Positions 35,029-42,756 of a stretch of DNA of 64,000 nucleotides are shown piece after piece. The notes beneath the pieces were generated by a model. That model was not told the DNA's origin. It made no database searches and was given only the letters and a program-made list of their open reading frames with translations. Within the stretch, counting starts at the first letter, position 1. Each line of letters opens with the position of its first letter. Made by a program: the position numbers and the translations under genes. Where the stretch lies: positions 558,001-622,000 of the forward strand of contig NZ_CP019704.1 in the NCBI RefSeq assembly GCF_002005425.1, written 5' to 3'. Origin of the DNA: Polaribacter sp. BM10 (GTDB lineage Bacteria; Bacteroidota; Bacteroidia; Flavobacteriales; Flavobacteriaceae).

Positions 35029-36261
35029 ATGTTTGATTTAGATCGTTGGAGAGAAATTTTTCAGAGTATAAACAAAAACAGATTACGTTCTGTAATGTCT
35101 GGTTTTACGGTAGCCTTTGCAATTTTACTGTTTACTTTATTATTTGGTATTGTAAGCGGATTAAGTAATTCTTTTAAAGGTGCTTTTGCAGATGATGCGC
35201 AAAATGCCATGTTTGTAAGAGTTTGGAAAACCTCTAAACCTTACAAAGGTTTGCAAACAGGTAGAACCGTTCAATTAAAAAATAAAGACTACGATTATAT
35301 TACTGAGGAGTACGGAAACAAAATTCAATACAAATCTTCTAGAATTTATAAAAACTTTACCATTAAGTATAAAAATGAGGCAAGCAATTATAGTGTAATG
35401 GCTGTAAACCCAGATCATCAATATTTAGAAAAAACAATTATTGATGAAGGTAGGTATTTAAATGAAAGAGATTTAAAAGAAAAATCGAAAGTAATTGTAA
35501 TTGGTAGGTTGCTTAAAAAAGATTTATTTGGTGAAAGACCTGCGTTAAGAAAAAGGGTAAACGTAAACGGAAGTTCATATTTAGTAATAGGTATTTTTTC
35601 TGATGAAGGCGGAGATAACGAAGAAAGAAAAGCATTTATACCACTAACTACCGCACAAATGATGTATGGTAATAATGATTACATTAGCCAAATTGCTTTA
35701 GGGTACAATCCTAATTTAAGTTTAGATGCGGCTGTTGCTTTTGGAAATCAAATGGAGCGTGATTTAAGAAAAAAGATGGATATTCATCCAGATGATCAAA
35801 GTGCGCTTTCTGTTAGAAATATGGCAGAAGCTAATAAAGGTGTTGGGCAGTTTATGGGTGTTTTATATGCCATTGTAATCTTAATTGGTTCTGGTACTTT
35901 AGTTGCAGGTATTATAGGTATTTCCAATATTATGATTTTTGTAATCAAAGAAAGAACAAAAGAATTTGGTATTCGAAAAGCCTTAGGAGCCAAACCCGTT
36001 TCTATTGTAGGTATGGTTGTACAAGAATCTGTCTTAATTACCACACTTGCAGGTTATCTAGGGCTTACCTTAGGAACGTATATTTTAAGTTTGATTGGTA
36101 ATAGTTTAGAAGAAGATTATTTTATAAAAGACCCAAGTGTAAGCCCAGGTATAGTAATAGGTGCAACTATAGTTTTAATTCTATCTGGCTTAATTGCGGC
36201 TTATGTACCAGCAAAAAAGGCAGCAAATATTAAACCAATAGAAGCATTAAGAGCAGATTAA
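35029..36261 (+). CDS. MacB/FtsX-type ABC permease, first subunit
   Basis: This 410-residue protein has one N-terminal membrane helix (MSGFTVAFAILLFTLLFGIVSG, about 24-45), a large periplasmic domain, and three C-terminal helices (about 278-300, 325-350, 375-395), the MacB/LolE topology. Conserved FtsX signatures are KERTKEFGIRKALGAKP and IKPIEALRAD at the end. It begins one base after the ATPase stop and is probably a heterodimer partner of the next gene. Confidence 0.92.
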   Translation: MFDLDRWREIFQSINKNRLRSVMSGFTVAFAILLFTLLFGIVSGLSNSFKGAFADDAQNAMFVRVWKTSKPYKGLQTGRTVQLKNKDYDYITEEYGNKIQYKSSRIYKNFTIKYKNEASNYSVMAVNPDHQYLEKTIIDEGRYLNERDLKEKSKVIVIGRLLKKDLFGERPALRKRVNVNGSSYLVIGIFSDEGGDNEERKAFIPLTTAQMMYGNNDYISQIALGYNPNLSLDAAVAFGNQMERDLRKKMDIHPDDQSALSVRNMAEANKGVGQFMGVLYAIVILIGSGTLVAGIIGISNIMIFVIKERTKEFGIRKALGAKPVSIVGMVVQESVLITTLAGYLGLTLGTYILSLIGNSLEEDYFIKDPSVSPGIVIGATIVLILSGLIAAYVPAKKAANIKPIEALRAD

Positions 36262-36263
36262 TT

Positions 36264-37508
36264 ATGAAATTTTTATTCGATTCAGATACTTGGCAAGAAA
36301 TTTACGGTAGTATCCGTAAAAATAAAATTAGAACAGCAATTACTATAATTGGGGTTTTGTGGGGTATTTTCTTATTGGTTGTTTTATTAGGTGCTGCCAG
36401 AGGAATGGAAAATGGTTTTAACAAGCTGTTTGGTAATTTTGCAACAAATAGTGTTTTTGTTTGGACACAAGCAACAGATACACCTTTTAAAGGTTTTCAA
36501 GAAGGAAGAAGGTTTTCTTTAACTATGCATGATATTGAGGTTTTAAAATCTGAATATAGTGATGAAATTAAATTATTAGCACCAAGAAATCAAACTAGTA
36601 ATTTAATTGTAAAAGATTTTAAATCTGGAAATTTTCAAGTAAGCGGAGATTATCCGGTATTAGATCAAATTCAGAAAAAACAATTACTTTATGGTCGTTT
36701 TTTAAATGAGAACGATATTTTATCTACGGCAAAAGTTACCGTCATATCAGAAGACATGTACAAACAATTGTTTGATAAAGGAGAAATACCTATTGGCCAA
36801 TATGTAAAAATAAATAGCATTAATTATAAGGTTATTGGTGTTTACAAACCTTCTAATACAATAAATTTTGATGGTGATTGTGCATACATCCCTTTTACTA
36901 CTTTTAGAAAAGTATACAACACAGCAAATAAAGTAGATTGGATGATGATTACCGCTAATGAAGGTACAAACATCGAACAAATGGAAAGTGATATATTGTT
37001 AACCTTAAAAGGTTTGCATAAAGTGCATCCAGAAGATGAAAGAGCATTTGGTAGTGTAAATCTTGGTAAAGAAATAGGCAAGGTTACTGGTTTTATTACG
37101 GGTATGCAATTTTTAACTTGGTTTGTGGGTATTGCAACGTTAATAGCAGGTGTTTTTGCTATTGGTAATATCTTATTAATTACCGTAAAAGAACGTACCA
37201 AAGAAATAGGAATTAGAAGAGCTTTAGGGGCAACACCAAAAAGTATTCGTCAACAAATTATATTAGAGTCTGTTTTCTTAACAACAACAGCGGGTATGCT
37301 AGGTATTATTTTTGGAAGTTTAATACTATTTTTAATAGATTCTGCAGCAAGTAGCAATGAAGATATTCCGTTGATAAACCCTACAGTAAACATACCTATA
37401 ATTTTAATTGCCTTTGCCACATTAATTTTTCTAGGAACATTAATAGGATTAATTCCGGCACATATGGCAACAGTAGTAAAACCAATAGAAGCATTAAGAG
37501 AAGAATAA
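36264..37508 (+). CDS. MacB/FtsX-type ABC permease, second subunit
   Basis: This 414-residue protein is a diverged paralogue of the preceding permease with the same topology. It has an N-terminal helix (TAITIIGVLWGIFLLVVLLG), a periplasmic domain, and three C-terminal helices with KERTKEIGIRRALGATPKSI and PIEALREE at the end. The three-base gap to the upstream gene indicates co-transcription. Having two permeases means the pump is heteromeric. Confidence 0.92.
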   Translation: MKFLFDSDTWQEIYGSIRKNKIRTAITIIGVLWGIFLLVVLLGAARGMENGFNKLFGNFATNSVFVWTQATDTPFKGFQEGRRFSLTMHDIEVLKSEYSDEIKLLAPRNQTSNLIVKDFKSGNFQVSGDYPVLDQIQKKQLLYGRFLNENDILSTAKVTVISEDMYKQLFDKGEIPIGQYVKINSINYKVIGVYKPSNTINFDGDCAYIPFTTFRKVYNTANKVDWMMITANEGTNIEQMESDILLTLKGLHKVHPEDERAFGSVNLGKEIGKVTGFITGMQFLTWFVGIATLIAGVFAIGNILLITVKERTKEIGIRRALGATPKSIRQQIILESVFLTTTAGMLGIIFGSLILFLIDSAASSNEDIPLINPTVNIPIILIAFATLIFLGTLIGLIPAHMATVVKPIEALREE

Positions 37509-37527
37509 AATCAATTAACAACAAATC

Positions 37528-38637
37528 ATGAGTAAGAGATCTAAAATTATTTTAATAATTATCGCAGTATGTTTTATTGCAGCACTTGTTTGGTTCGGTA
37601 AAAAGAACAAGAAAAGTATTGTAGAGTATGAAACAGAAACACCTTTTAAAACCACAATTGTTAAAAAGACTGTGGCTACAGGTAAAGTAACACCTTTAGA
37701 AGAAATAGAGATTAAGCCACAAATTACAGGTATTATTGATAAAATAATGTTGTTAGAAGGCTCTAAAGTAAAAAAAGGAGACTTGATTGCAACCGTAAGA
37801 GTTGTGCCTAACGAACAATCTTTAATTAGTGCAAGAGGTAGAGTAGACAATGCAAAGTTAAGAGTAAACAATGCAGCTATTTCTTATAACAGAACTAAAA
37901 ACTTATTTGACAAAGGCGTAATTGCAAGAGCAGAATATGAAGGAGTAGAGCTTACATACAATCAAGCAAAACAAGATTTAAAAAACGCCCAAAACGATTA
38001 TTTAATTATTAAAAGAGGTTCTGCGGGTTCTGGTGGTGCAGCAAACACTAATATTATAGCACAAATGTCTGGTACAATCTTAGAGATTCCTGTAAAAGAA
38101 GGTGATCAAGTTATTCAGTCTAACAACTTTAATGCTGGTACCACAATTGCATCTATAGCAGATATGAGTAAAATGATTTTTGAAGGAAAAGTAGACGAAT
38201 CTGAAGTAGGAAAATTAGTGAAGAATTCTGATATAGAAGTTTCTATTGGTGCTATTGAAGGAAAGAAATTTCCGGCAAAATTAAATTTTATTGCTCCAAA
38301 AGGAACTGAAGAAGGTGGTGCAGTACAATTTAAGATTAAGGCAGATGTATCTTTAGACGACAACTTTTTTATTAGAGCAGGATATAGCGCAAACGCAGAT
38401 ATTGTTTTAGTTAAAAAAGATAGTGTTTTATCTATAAAAGAAGGTTTGTTAAAGTTTGATAAAAAAACCGAAGAGCCATATGTAGAGGTAAAAACAGGCG
38501 AAGGTACTTATGAAAAAAGAACTTTAAAGTTAGGAACATCAGACGGAGTAAATGTAGAGGTATTAGAAGGAGTTACAATAGAAGATGAAATTAAAATTTG
38601 GAACAAAGCTTCTAAAGATGATAAGCCTAAAAGCTAA
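37528..38637 (+). CDS. Membrane-fusion (MacA/HlyD-like) periplasmic adaptor
   Basis: This 369-residue protein is anchored by an N-terminal helix (IILIIIAVCFIAALVWFG, about 7-24). A biotinyl-lipoyl hybrid-motif half (TPLEEIEIKPQITGIIDKIML, here about 55-75), a coiled-coil hairpin around 95-150, and the second lipoyl half plus beta-barrel (SGTILEIPVKEGDQVIQ) follow. This is the MacA-type adaptor that links an inner-membrane ABC pump to an outer-membrane channel. No TolC gene follows, and a terminator closes the operon. Confidence 0.9.
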   Translation: MSKRSKIILIIIAVCFIAALVWFGKKNKKSIVEYETETPFKTTIVKKTVATGKVTPLEEIEIKPQITGIIDKIMLLEGSKVKKGDLIATVRVVPNEQSLISARGRVDNAKLRVNNAAISYNRTKNLFDKGVIARAEYEGVELTYNQAKQDLKNAQNDYLIIKRGSAGSGGAANTNIIAQMSGTILEIPVKEGDQVIQSNNFNAGTTIASIADMSKMIFEGKVDESEVGKLVKNSDIEVSIGAIEGKKFPAKLNFIAPKGTEEGGAVQFKIKADVSLDDNFFIRAGYSANADIVLVKKDSVLSIKEGLLKFDKKTEEPYVEVKTGEGTYEKRTLKLGTSDGVNVEVLEGVTIEDEIKIWNKASKDDKPKS

Positions 38638-38664
38638 GGTTTAGCAATTTATAAACAAAAAGAT

Positions 38665-38697
38665 AGGATATATGTGAAAACATATATCCTTTTTTTA
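38665..38697 (+). terminator. Intrinsic terminator of the ABC exporter operon
   Basis: AGGATATATG (38665-38674) pairs with CATATATCCT (38681-38690), a 10-bp stem, followed by TTTTTTATTT. Confidence 0.88.
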
Positions 38698-38859
38698 TTT
38701 GTAATCGTTCGAGGTTTTAGCATTAAAAACAATTATGATGGCTATAATAATTAATGTTGCCAACAATTTTAAAATAGTAAAATTCGTAATGAAACCTAAT
38801 GAGGTCTTTTTGATAACAATTTAATAATAAACAACATAATATATGTAATCAAAATAACA

Positions 38860-38867
38860 TAGTTTTG
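38860..38867 (+). promoter_or_regulatory. -7 box TAGTTTTG before the lipoprotein gene
   Basis: An exact TAnnTTTG match 62 bases ahead of the 38930 start. No TTG appears at the correct spacing, so only the -7 half is supported. Confidence 0.35.
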
Positions 38868-38929
38868 CAGTGGTACTTATATAGAAATAGGCTATTTCTT
38901 ACTCTTACAATAATGTATAAAACAAACAA

Positions 38930-39355
38930 ATGAAAAATAATTTTATAAAATTAATTACTTTATTAACAGTTGCAGTAATAAATACAAGTTGTTCAACCAC
39001 AGAAGAGGTAGATATAGATACGACGGCACCAAAAGTTTTAATTGAAAGTCCTAGTGTAAATCAAACTTATGTAGGGTATTGGGGTGGTGCTTGGCCAGAA
39101 GCTGATAAAGTAATTATAAAAGCCTTAGGTGTTGATGATACAAAAATTGAATCAATAAAACTGACAGTTTTAAATGAGATCGGAACTATCGTCTTTGAAA
39201 AAACAGTTAATAGTGTTACAAATACACAAACAGAACTTGTAATTTCTGCAAGTTATACACCAACAGAAATAGGAACTTACAGTTTGGTATTTACTGCGAT
39301 TGATTTAAATGGTAATATTGAAAATTCTGTATCTCGAAATTTTACAGTCAAATAA
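38930..39355 (+). CDS. Lipoprotein with Ig-like domain
   Basis: This 141-residue protein has a lipobox-type leader ending NTSCSTTEE, giving a lipidated Cys at about residue 21. The mature part has a beta-sandwich look: DTTAPKVLIESPSVNQTY, then YTPTEIGTYSLVFTAIDLNGN and RNFTV at the end. That spacing is typical of Ig/cadherin-like surface proteins and may fit DUF4625. The function is unknown. It is a single gene with its own -7 box. Confidence 0.7.
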   Translation: MKNNFIKLITLLTVAVINTSCSTTEEVDIDTTAPKVLIESPSVNQTYVGYWGGAWPEADKVIIKALGVDDTKIESIKLTVLNEIGTIVFEKTVNSVTNTQTELVISASYTPTEIGTYSLVFTAIDLNGNIENSVSRNFTVK

Positions 39356-39584
39356 TACCTATTTTATAAAAACTTTAAATAGTAGTTAGTAATGCTAAAA
39401 GTTTTTTCATTTGTAATGAGTTTTTGAAAAGTGAATTTTAAAATATAATTGGTTAATTTAGCTCAGTAATTATAAGGAGAGCGTATCTTTTCTCGCTCAT
39501 TTTATAAGCAAACAAAAGAGTGATTATAAATAAGGCAAGTTCTAGACAGGATAGGGGTAAGCTAATGAATTAAGAATAAATTAC

Positions 39585-40052
39585 CTAATTTACCTCATTA
39601 GTTTTAGGGCTGCTATATACAGCAGGATTATGTTTTTCCATATATAATTCAGGTTTAGGTATTTTATTAAATCCAAATTTTTTATAGAGCCATTCAGCCG
39701 TATCGGTTAACAAAATCCAACGTCTCAATCCTTGTAGATTTGGATGCTCCATTATTTCACTCATTAACCATTTACTTAACCCTTTTCCTCTATATTCTTC
39801 TAAAATATAAACATCTCCTAGATAAGCAATAGTTGAGAAATCTGAAATTATTCTAGCAAAACCAATTTGTTTTCTTTCATAATAAATTCCAAAGTTTAAA
39901 GAGTTTTCTATGGATGTTTTTAAAGTTTCAATTGGGATTCCTTTAGCCCAATCTGTCTCGTTTGCAAGAAATTTATGAATACTCAAAAGATCTAATTTCT
40001 TCTTATCGGTAGAAATAGTGTATTTATTTCTATGTGTTTCTCTAATTTCCAA
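39585..40052 (-). CDS. GNAT family N-acetyltransferase
   Basis: This 155-residue protein has the acetyl-CoA-binding motif in VYILEEYRGKGLSKWLMSEI (about 90-109, with the R-x-x-G-x-G/A loop reading YRGKGLS). The C-terminal strand-helix AEWLYKKFGFNKIPKPELYM is also typical. The acceptor substrate cannot be read from sequence. It is a single gene in an AT-rich stretch. Confidence 0.88.
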   Translation of the reverse strand: MEIRETHRNKYTISTDKKKLDLLSIHKFLANETDWAKGIPIETLKTSIENSLNFGIYYERKQIGFARIISDFSTIAYLGDVYILEEYRGKGLSKWLMSEIMEHPNLQGLRRWILLTDTAEWLYKKFGFNKIPKPELYMEKHNPAVYSSPKTNEVN

Positions 40053-40404
40053 TTCGATTATATTAATTATTTTAAGTGTTTAAATATAATTAGTTTTGTT
40101 TAAAGTTTTGGATTTTGAATAAAAATATTCCACTCATATAAAATAACTGCTAATCATTCAAAAGGCTTTTTACATATTTCATACTCAATTTTTACTTTTA
40201 TTTCTTCTATCAAGCTAAACCTTGTTTAATTATATACAACCTGTTTAAATAAATTTTAAGTGTTTACGTAAAAAATAAGATGATACACTTAAGTGTTTAG
40301 AGAGATTTTAGGGTTCTTAAAAACAAAAAATCCAGAGAATAATTTCTCTGGATTTTCTTATAATTTAAATAGTACTTAAAAACTAAGTACAAATAATAGA
40401 AGTT
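40053..40404. other. 352-bp intergenic region between GNAT and M1 genes
   Basis: This region contains the minus-strand terminator for the M1 gene (40325-40356) and three copies of the 11-mer TTAAGTGTTTA (40072, 40256, 40289). No coding frame is credible. The GNAT promoter must be near 40055-40110, but no consensus box was found. Confidence 0.55.
40325..40356 (-). terminator. Intrinsic terminator of the M1 peptidase gene
   Basis: AATCCAGAGAA (40329-40339) and TTCTCTGGATT (40344-40354) form the stem with a four-base loop. On the minus strand it is followed by a T run (complement of AAAAAA at 40325-40330). Confidence 0.87.
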
Positions 40405-42609
40405 TTAGTTCTTTTGTTTCTTTTTAAAGTCTTCAAATTTACTACCTTCTTTTTTAGGCCAGCTGTTGTTAGAAGTATCAACATCAGCAGTTTCAAAATC
40501 AGGATCTACAACAATACTTGTAATTTCTTTTGTAGAAGAAAATACTCTTTTCGCTGTAGTATCGCTACGCATCCAAATTTGTGCAGGAAAAGTTTCTCTT
40601 TTTGTAGTACCATCAGCATACGTTAATTCAACTATAATTGGCATAACTAAACCACCTGGCTTTTCGAATTCAACAGAATAAATATATGCTGGAACTTCTT
40701 TACCATTTGCATATTTATTCATTGCATTTGCGTTTGCATCTTCTTTTTTATCAGTAATATAAACTAAATCACCTAAGTTGTCAAAATATTGCTTGTATTG
40801 CTCTTTTAACTTCGTTACTCTTTCACTTGGCTTATCTGTTAAATATAAAGGCTTAACACTTTTTATACCTATGTCTGTAACATCTGTAGTGTAAAACCAT
40901 CCTCTAAAGAACCAATCTAAATCCATACCAGATGCGTCTTGCATTGTTCTAAAGAAATCTTCTGGAGTTGGGTGTTTAAACATCCATCTTTGAGAATACG
41001 TTCTAAATGCATGGTCAAATAATTCTGGACCCATAATTGTTTTTCTTAAGATATATAAACCAGCAGCTGGCTTAGAATATGCATTAGGACCAAATTGCTT
41101 TACATAATCTCCTTGAGACATAATAGGAGAGATGTTTGCTTGGTCTCCGCCCATGTAACGTGTAATATTTTTTGCAGGATTAGATGCAAATAATTCTGGA
41201 TCATACACATCTTCAGCTAAAATTTCTACGAAAGAGTTTAAACCTTCATCCATCCAAGTCCATTGTCTTTCATCAGAATTAACAATCATTGGGAAAAAGT
41301 TGTGACCAACTTCATGAATAATAACACCTAACATTCCTTTTTTCGTTCTGTCCGAATACGTTCCGTCTTCATTTGGTCTACCAAAGTTAAAACAGATCAT
41401 TGGATACTCCATTCCTTGTCTTTCTGAGTGTACAGAAACAGCTTTTGGATAAGGATAATCGAAAGTTAATTTAGAATATTCAATTAAAGTTGTTGCAACA
41501 GCTCTTGTAGAGTGTTCTTCCCATAATGGGTTTCCTTCTTTAGGATATAAAGAAGTTGCCATAACAGTTTTACCATTTATGTTAACTGCCATTGCATCCC
41601 AAATATATTTTCTAGAAGTAGCAAACGCAAAGTCACGAACTTTGTTTGCTTTAAATTTCCAGGTTTTAGTGCCTGTAGCACGTCCCTTTTCATTTTTTTC
41701 TGCTTCTTCTTGAGTTACAATTATAACTGGTTTGTCAAAACTTTTTCTAGCTTTTTCAAAACGCTTACGTTGTGTTTTTGTTAAAACATCTTTTTCGTTT
41801 TGTAAAGAACCTGTAGCTTCTACAATGTGATCTGATGGTACAGTTAAATTTACCTCGTAATCTCCAAATTCTAAAGCAAATTCAGAACGACCCCAAAACT
41901 GCATGTTTTGCCATCCTTCTACGTTATTATAAACTGCTAATCTTGGAAAAAACTGTGCGATTGTGTAGTTTTTATTTCCGTCAGGAAAAGATTCTAAACC
42001 AGATCTACCACCATCTTTATTAATATCGTTGATTAAGTAATTCCATTCAATTCTAAATTCGAAAGTTTTACCAGGTGCCAATGCTTGTGGTAAATTAATT
42101 CGCATCATTGTTCTATTAATTGTATGAGATAATGGCTTACCATTACTTTCTACTTTTGTGATATTATATCCAAAACCTTTCTTTTCTCCCATATAAGAAC
42201 TCATAAAATTGTCTGGAGTAACAAAGGCAGCAGCACTGTTAGATTTTGCTAACGGTGTTTTAGAATCATCTGCACGCATATTTTGATCTAACTGCACCCA
42301 TAAATATTCTAAATGGTCTTTAGAATTGTTGTGGTAGGTAATGTTTTCGTCTCCATAGATTTTGTTTGCATTTTCGTCTAAACGAATATCCATAACATAA
42401 TCTACTTTTTGTTGCGAGTATTGATGCCCTGGAGCACCAGATGCTGTATGTTGATCGTTTGGCGTAGCAAAAACATCTTTCATTTGTCTGAATTTGTTTT
42501 CGTCTGTGTGCCCTTGCTGAGTTTTCTTTTTTTCTGTTGTTTTCTGTTGTGCTATCGTTGCAAAACTAACAAAGAAAAGAGAAAACATAAGTAAAGAAAG
42601 TTTTTTCAT
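40405..42609 (-). CDS. M1 family metallopeptidase, secreted (copy 1)
   Basis: This 734-residue protein has a signal peptide (MKKLSLLMFSLFFVSFATIA) and a Q-rich linker. The gluzincin zinc site is HEVGH at 432-436 with the third ligand E455 in WTWMDEGLNSFVE (HExxH-x18-E), the M1 aminopeptidase arrangement. GMEYPMICFN corresponds to the GxMEN-like substrate region. It carries a basic, charged tail. It is probably a periplasmic or surface peptidase of the DUF-type M1 group common in Flavobacteriia. It is about half identical to the next gene by eye and has its own promoter region, with a palindrome at 42673-42690. Confidence 0.93.
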   Translation of the reverse strand: MKKLSLLMFSLFFVSFATIAQQKTTEKKKTQQGHTDENKFRQMKDVFATPNDQHTASGAPGHQYSQQKVDYVMDIRLDENANKIYGDENITYHNNSKDHLEYLWVQLDQNMRADDSKTPLAKSNSAAAFVTPDNFMSSYMGEKKGFGYNITKVESNGKPLSHTINRTMMRINLPQALAPGKTFEFRIEWNYLINDINKDGGRSGLESFPDGNKNYTIAQFFPRLAVYNNVEGWQNMQFWGRSEFALEFGDYEVNLTVPSDHIVEATGSLQNEKDVLTKTQRKRFEKARKSFDKPVIIVTQEEAEKNEKGRATGTKTWKFKANKVRDFAFATSRKYIWDAMAVNINGKTVMATSLYPKEGNPLWEEHSTRAVATTLIEYSKLTFDYPYPKAVSVHSERQGMEYPMICFNFGRPNEDGTYSDRTKKGMLGVIIHEVGHNFFPMIVNSDERQWTWMDEGLNSFVEILAEDVYDPELFASNPAKNITRYMGGDQANISPIMSQGDYVKQFGPNAYSKPAAGLYILRKTIMGPELFDHAFRTYSQRWMFKHPTPEDFFRTMQDASGMDLDWFFRGWFYTTDVTDIGIKSVKPLYLTDKPSERVTKLKEQYKQYFDNLGDLVYITDKKEDANANAMNKYANGKEVPAYIYSVEFEKPGGLVMPIIVELTYADGTTKRETFPAQIWMRSDTTAKRVFSSTKEITSIVVDPDFETADVDTSNNSWPKKEGSKFEDFKKKQKN

Positions 42610-42672
42610 TTTGTTTGAATTGAATTAATTATGACGTCTAAATTAAGCATATAAGTGCAGTTCTGTTAAATA

Positions 42673-42690
42673 TTGTTAAAATTTTAACAA
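42673..42690. promoter_or_regulatory. 18-bp perfect palindrome upstream of M1 copy 1
   Basis: TTGTTAAAATTTTAACAA is self-complementary. It begins 64 bases ahead of the 42609 start codon and lies just past the terminator of the upstream gene, the right place for an operator or a promoter -33 region. Confidence 0.5.
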
Positions 42691-42697
42691 ACCTTTA

Positions 42698-42734
42698 TAA
42701 AAAAAAGCGGCGCAAATATTAATTTGCACCGCTT
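42698..42734 (-). terminator. Intrinsic terminator of M1 copy 2
   Basis: AAGCGGCGCAAAT and ATTTGCACCGCTT pair except for one C-A mismatch. On the minus strand the stem is followed by eight T (complement of the A run at 42699-42706). Confidence 0.82.
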
Positions 42735-42756
42735 GTAGTAGTTAAAGACTTAAAAA

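Noticed and set aside
39451..39500. tRNA-like stretch TTAGCTCAGT...GAGC with a D-arm-like stem (GCTC/GAGC)
   Set aside because: No T-arm consensus, acceptor stem or anticodon loop can be folded around it. Too short and too AT-rich to be a gene or clear remnant.
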